DNA from: Myxococcales bacterium
GTDB lineage: Bacteria > Myxococcota_A > Polyangia > Polyangiales > Polyangiaceae
Length of the DNA stretch: 58,156 nucleotides
Assembly (NCBI GenBank): GCA_012514535.1
Contig: JAAZAA010000275.1
Location: 1-58,156, forward strand
Direction of reading: 5' to 3'
Of this stretch, positions 58,147 through 58,156 are shown in pieces. How positions within the stretch are numbered: the stretch's first letter is position 1; each line of letters starts with the position of its first letter. The position numbers and the translations under genes were made by a program. The notes under the pieces were generated by a model. It made no database searches. It saw nothing but the letters and a program-made list of their open reading frames with translations, and was not told the origin of the DNA.

Positions 58147-58156
58147 CTTGACGGGC

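Overview
The window looks like a chromosomal segment of a myxobacterium-like organism (phylum Myxococcota). My best guess is the Polyangiales/Sandaracinaceae side, but only marker phylogeny could fix that. The clues are very high GC, frequent GTG starts and many ATGA/GTGA start-stop overlaps. It also carries proteins typical of this phylum: a GltD/GltE/GltG-like TPR and AgmX-tail set, a TIGR02266-type PilZ protein, a Hanks kinase, many lipoproteins, and a polysaccharide exporter of the myxobacterial type. No insertion sequence, prophage, CRISPR array, rRNA or tRNA gene was seen. Nothing suggests a recently acquired island.

Layout. 0-6.8 kb: an outer-membrane barrel, an acidic small protein, then a leftward run (CpsB/YwqE-like PHP phosphatase, secreted protein, Ser/Thr kinase, FGE-fold protein, TrmJ-like methylase) and a divergent ArsA-like ATPase. 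6.8-11.8 kb: GTPases Der and Era, a PilZ protein, and an ECF sigma/anti-sigma pair whose anti-sigma factor has a TPR-like extracytoplasmic tail. 12.3-24.0 kb: the most striking locus, seven rightward genes. The first five abut or overlap, and all seven encode envelope proteins resembling part of the Myxococcus Glt (gliding)/Nfs (spore coat) trans-envelope machine. 24.1-27.4 kb: a polysaccharide-export module (secreted coiled-coil protein, large beta-barrel, short OPX/Wza lipoprotein). 27.4-38 kb: mixed envelope and housekeeping genes (Maf, GT39-like membrane protein, RluD-like, flippase-like LPG-synthase membrane protein, MoxR, lipoproteins, a Cys-less class II amidotransferase homologue, a haem-oxygenase-like diiron protein).

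38-45 kb: a tight rightward operon of PDZ lipoprotein, YgfZ, cysteine synthase, MazG, RlmN and a phosphohexomutase. 45-52 kb: two lipoproteins (one with a VWA domain), an M16 peptidase pair (one catalytic, one lacking the zinc motif), and LepA. 52-58 kb: a ribbon-helix-helix protein with a good promoter, two paired lipoproteins with EF-hand-like Ca-binding loops, an RsuA/RluB-family synthase with a long basic tail, a zinc-ribbon/UvrD-C-tudor-like protein with its coupled partner, and a PepP-type aminopeptidase.

The best candidates for new biology are: the Glt/Nfs-like cluster, which includes an ExbB/TolQ-like three-helix protein but no obvious motor or outer-membrane Glt genes; the adjacent helix-less OPX plus barrel export pair; the zinc-ribbon/tudor two-gene unit; and several family members that have lost their catalytic residues. 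Starts were chosen from hydrophobic signals, Shine-Dalgarno (SD) spacing and overlaps. All family names come from recognising motifs by eye, not from database searches.
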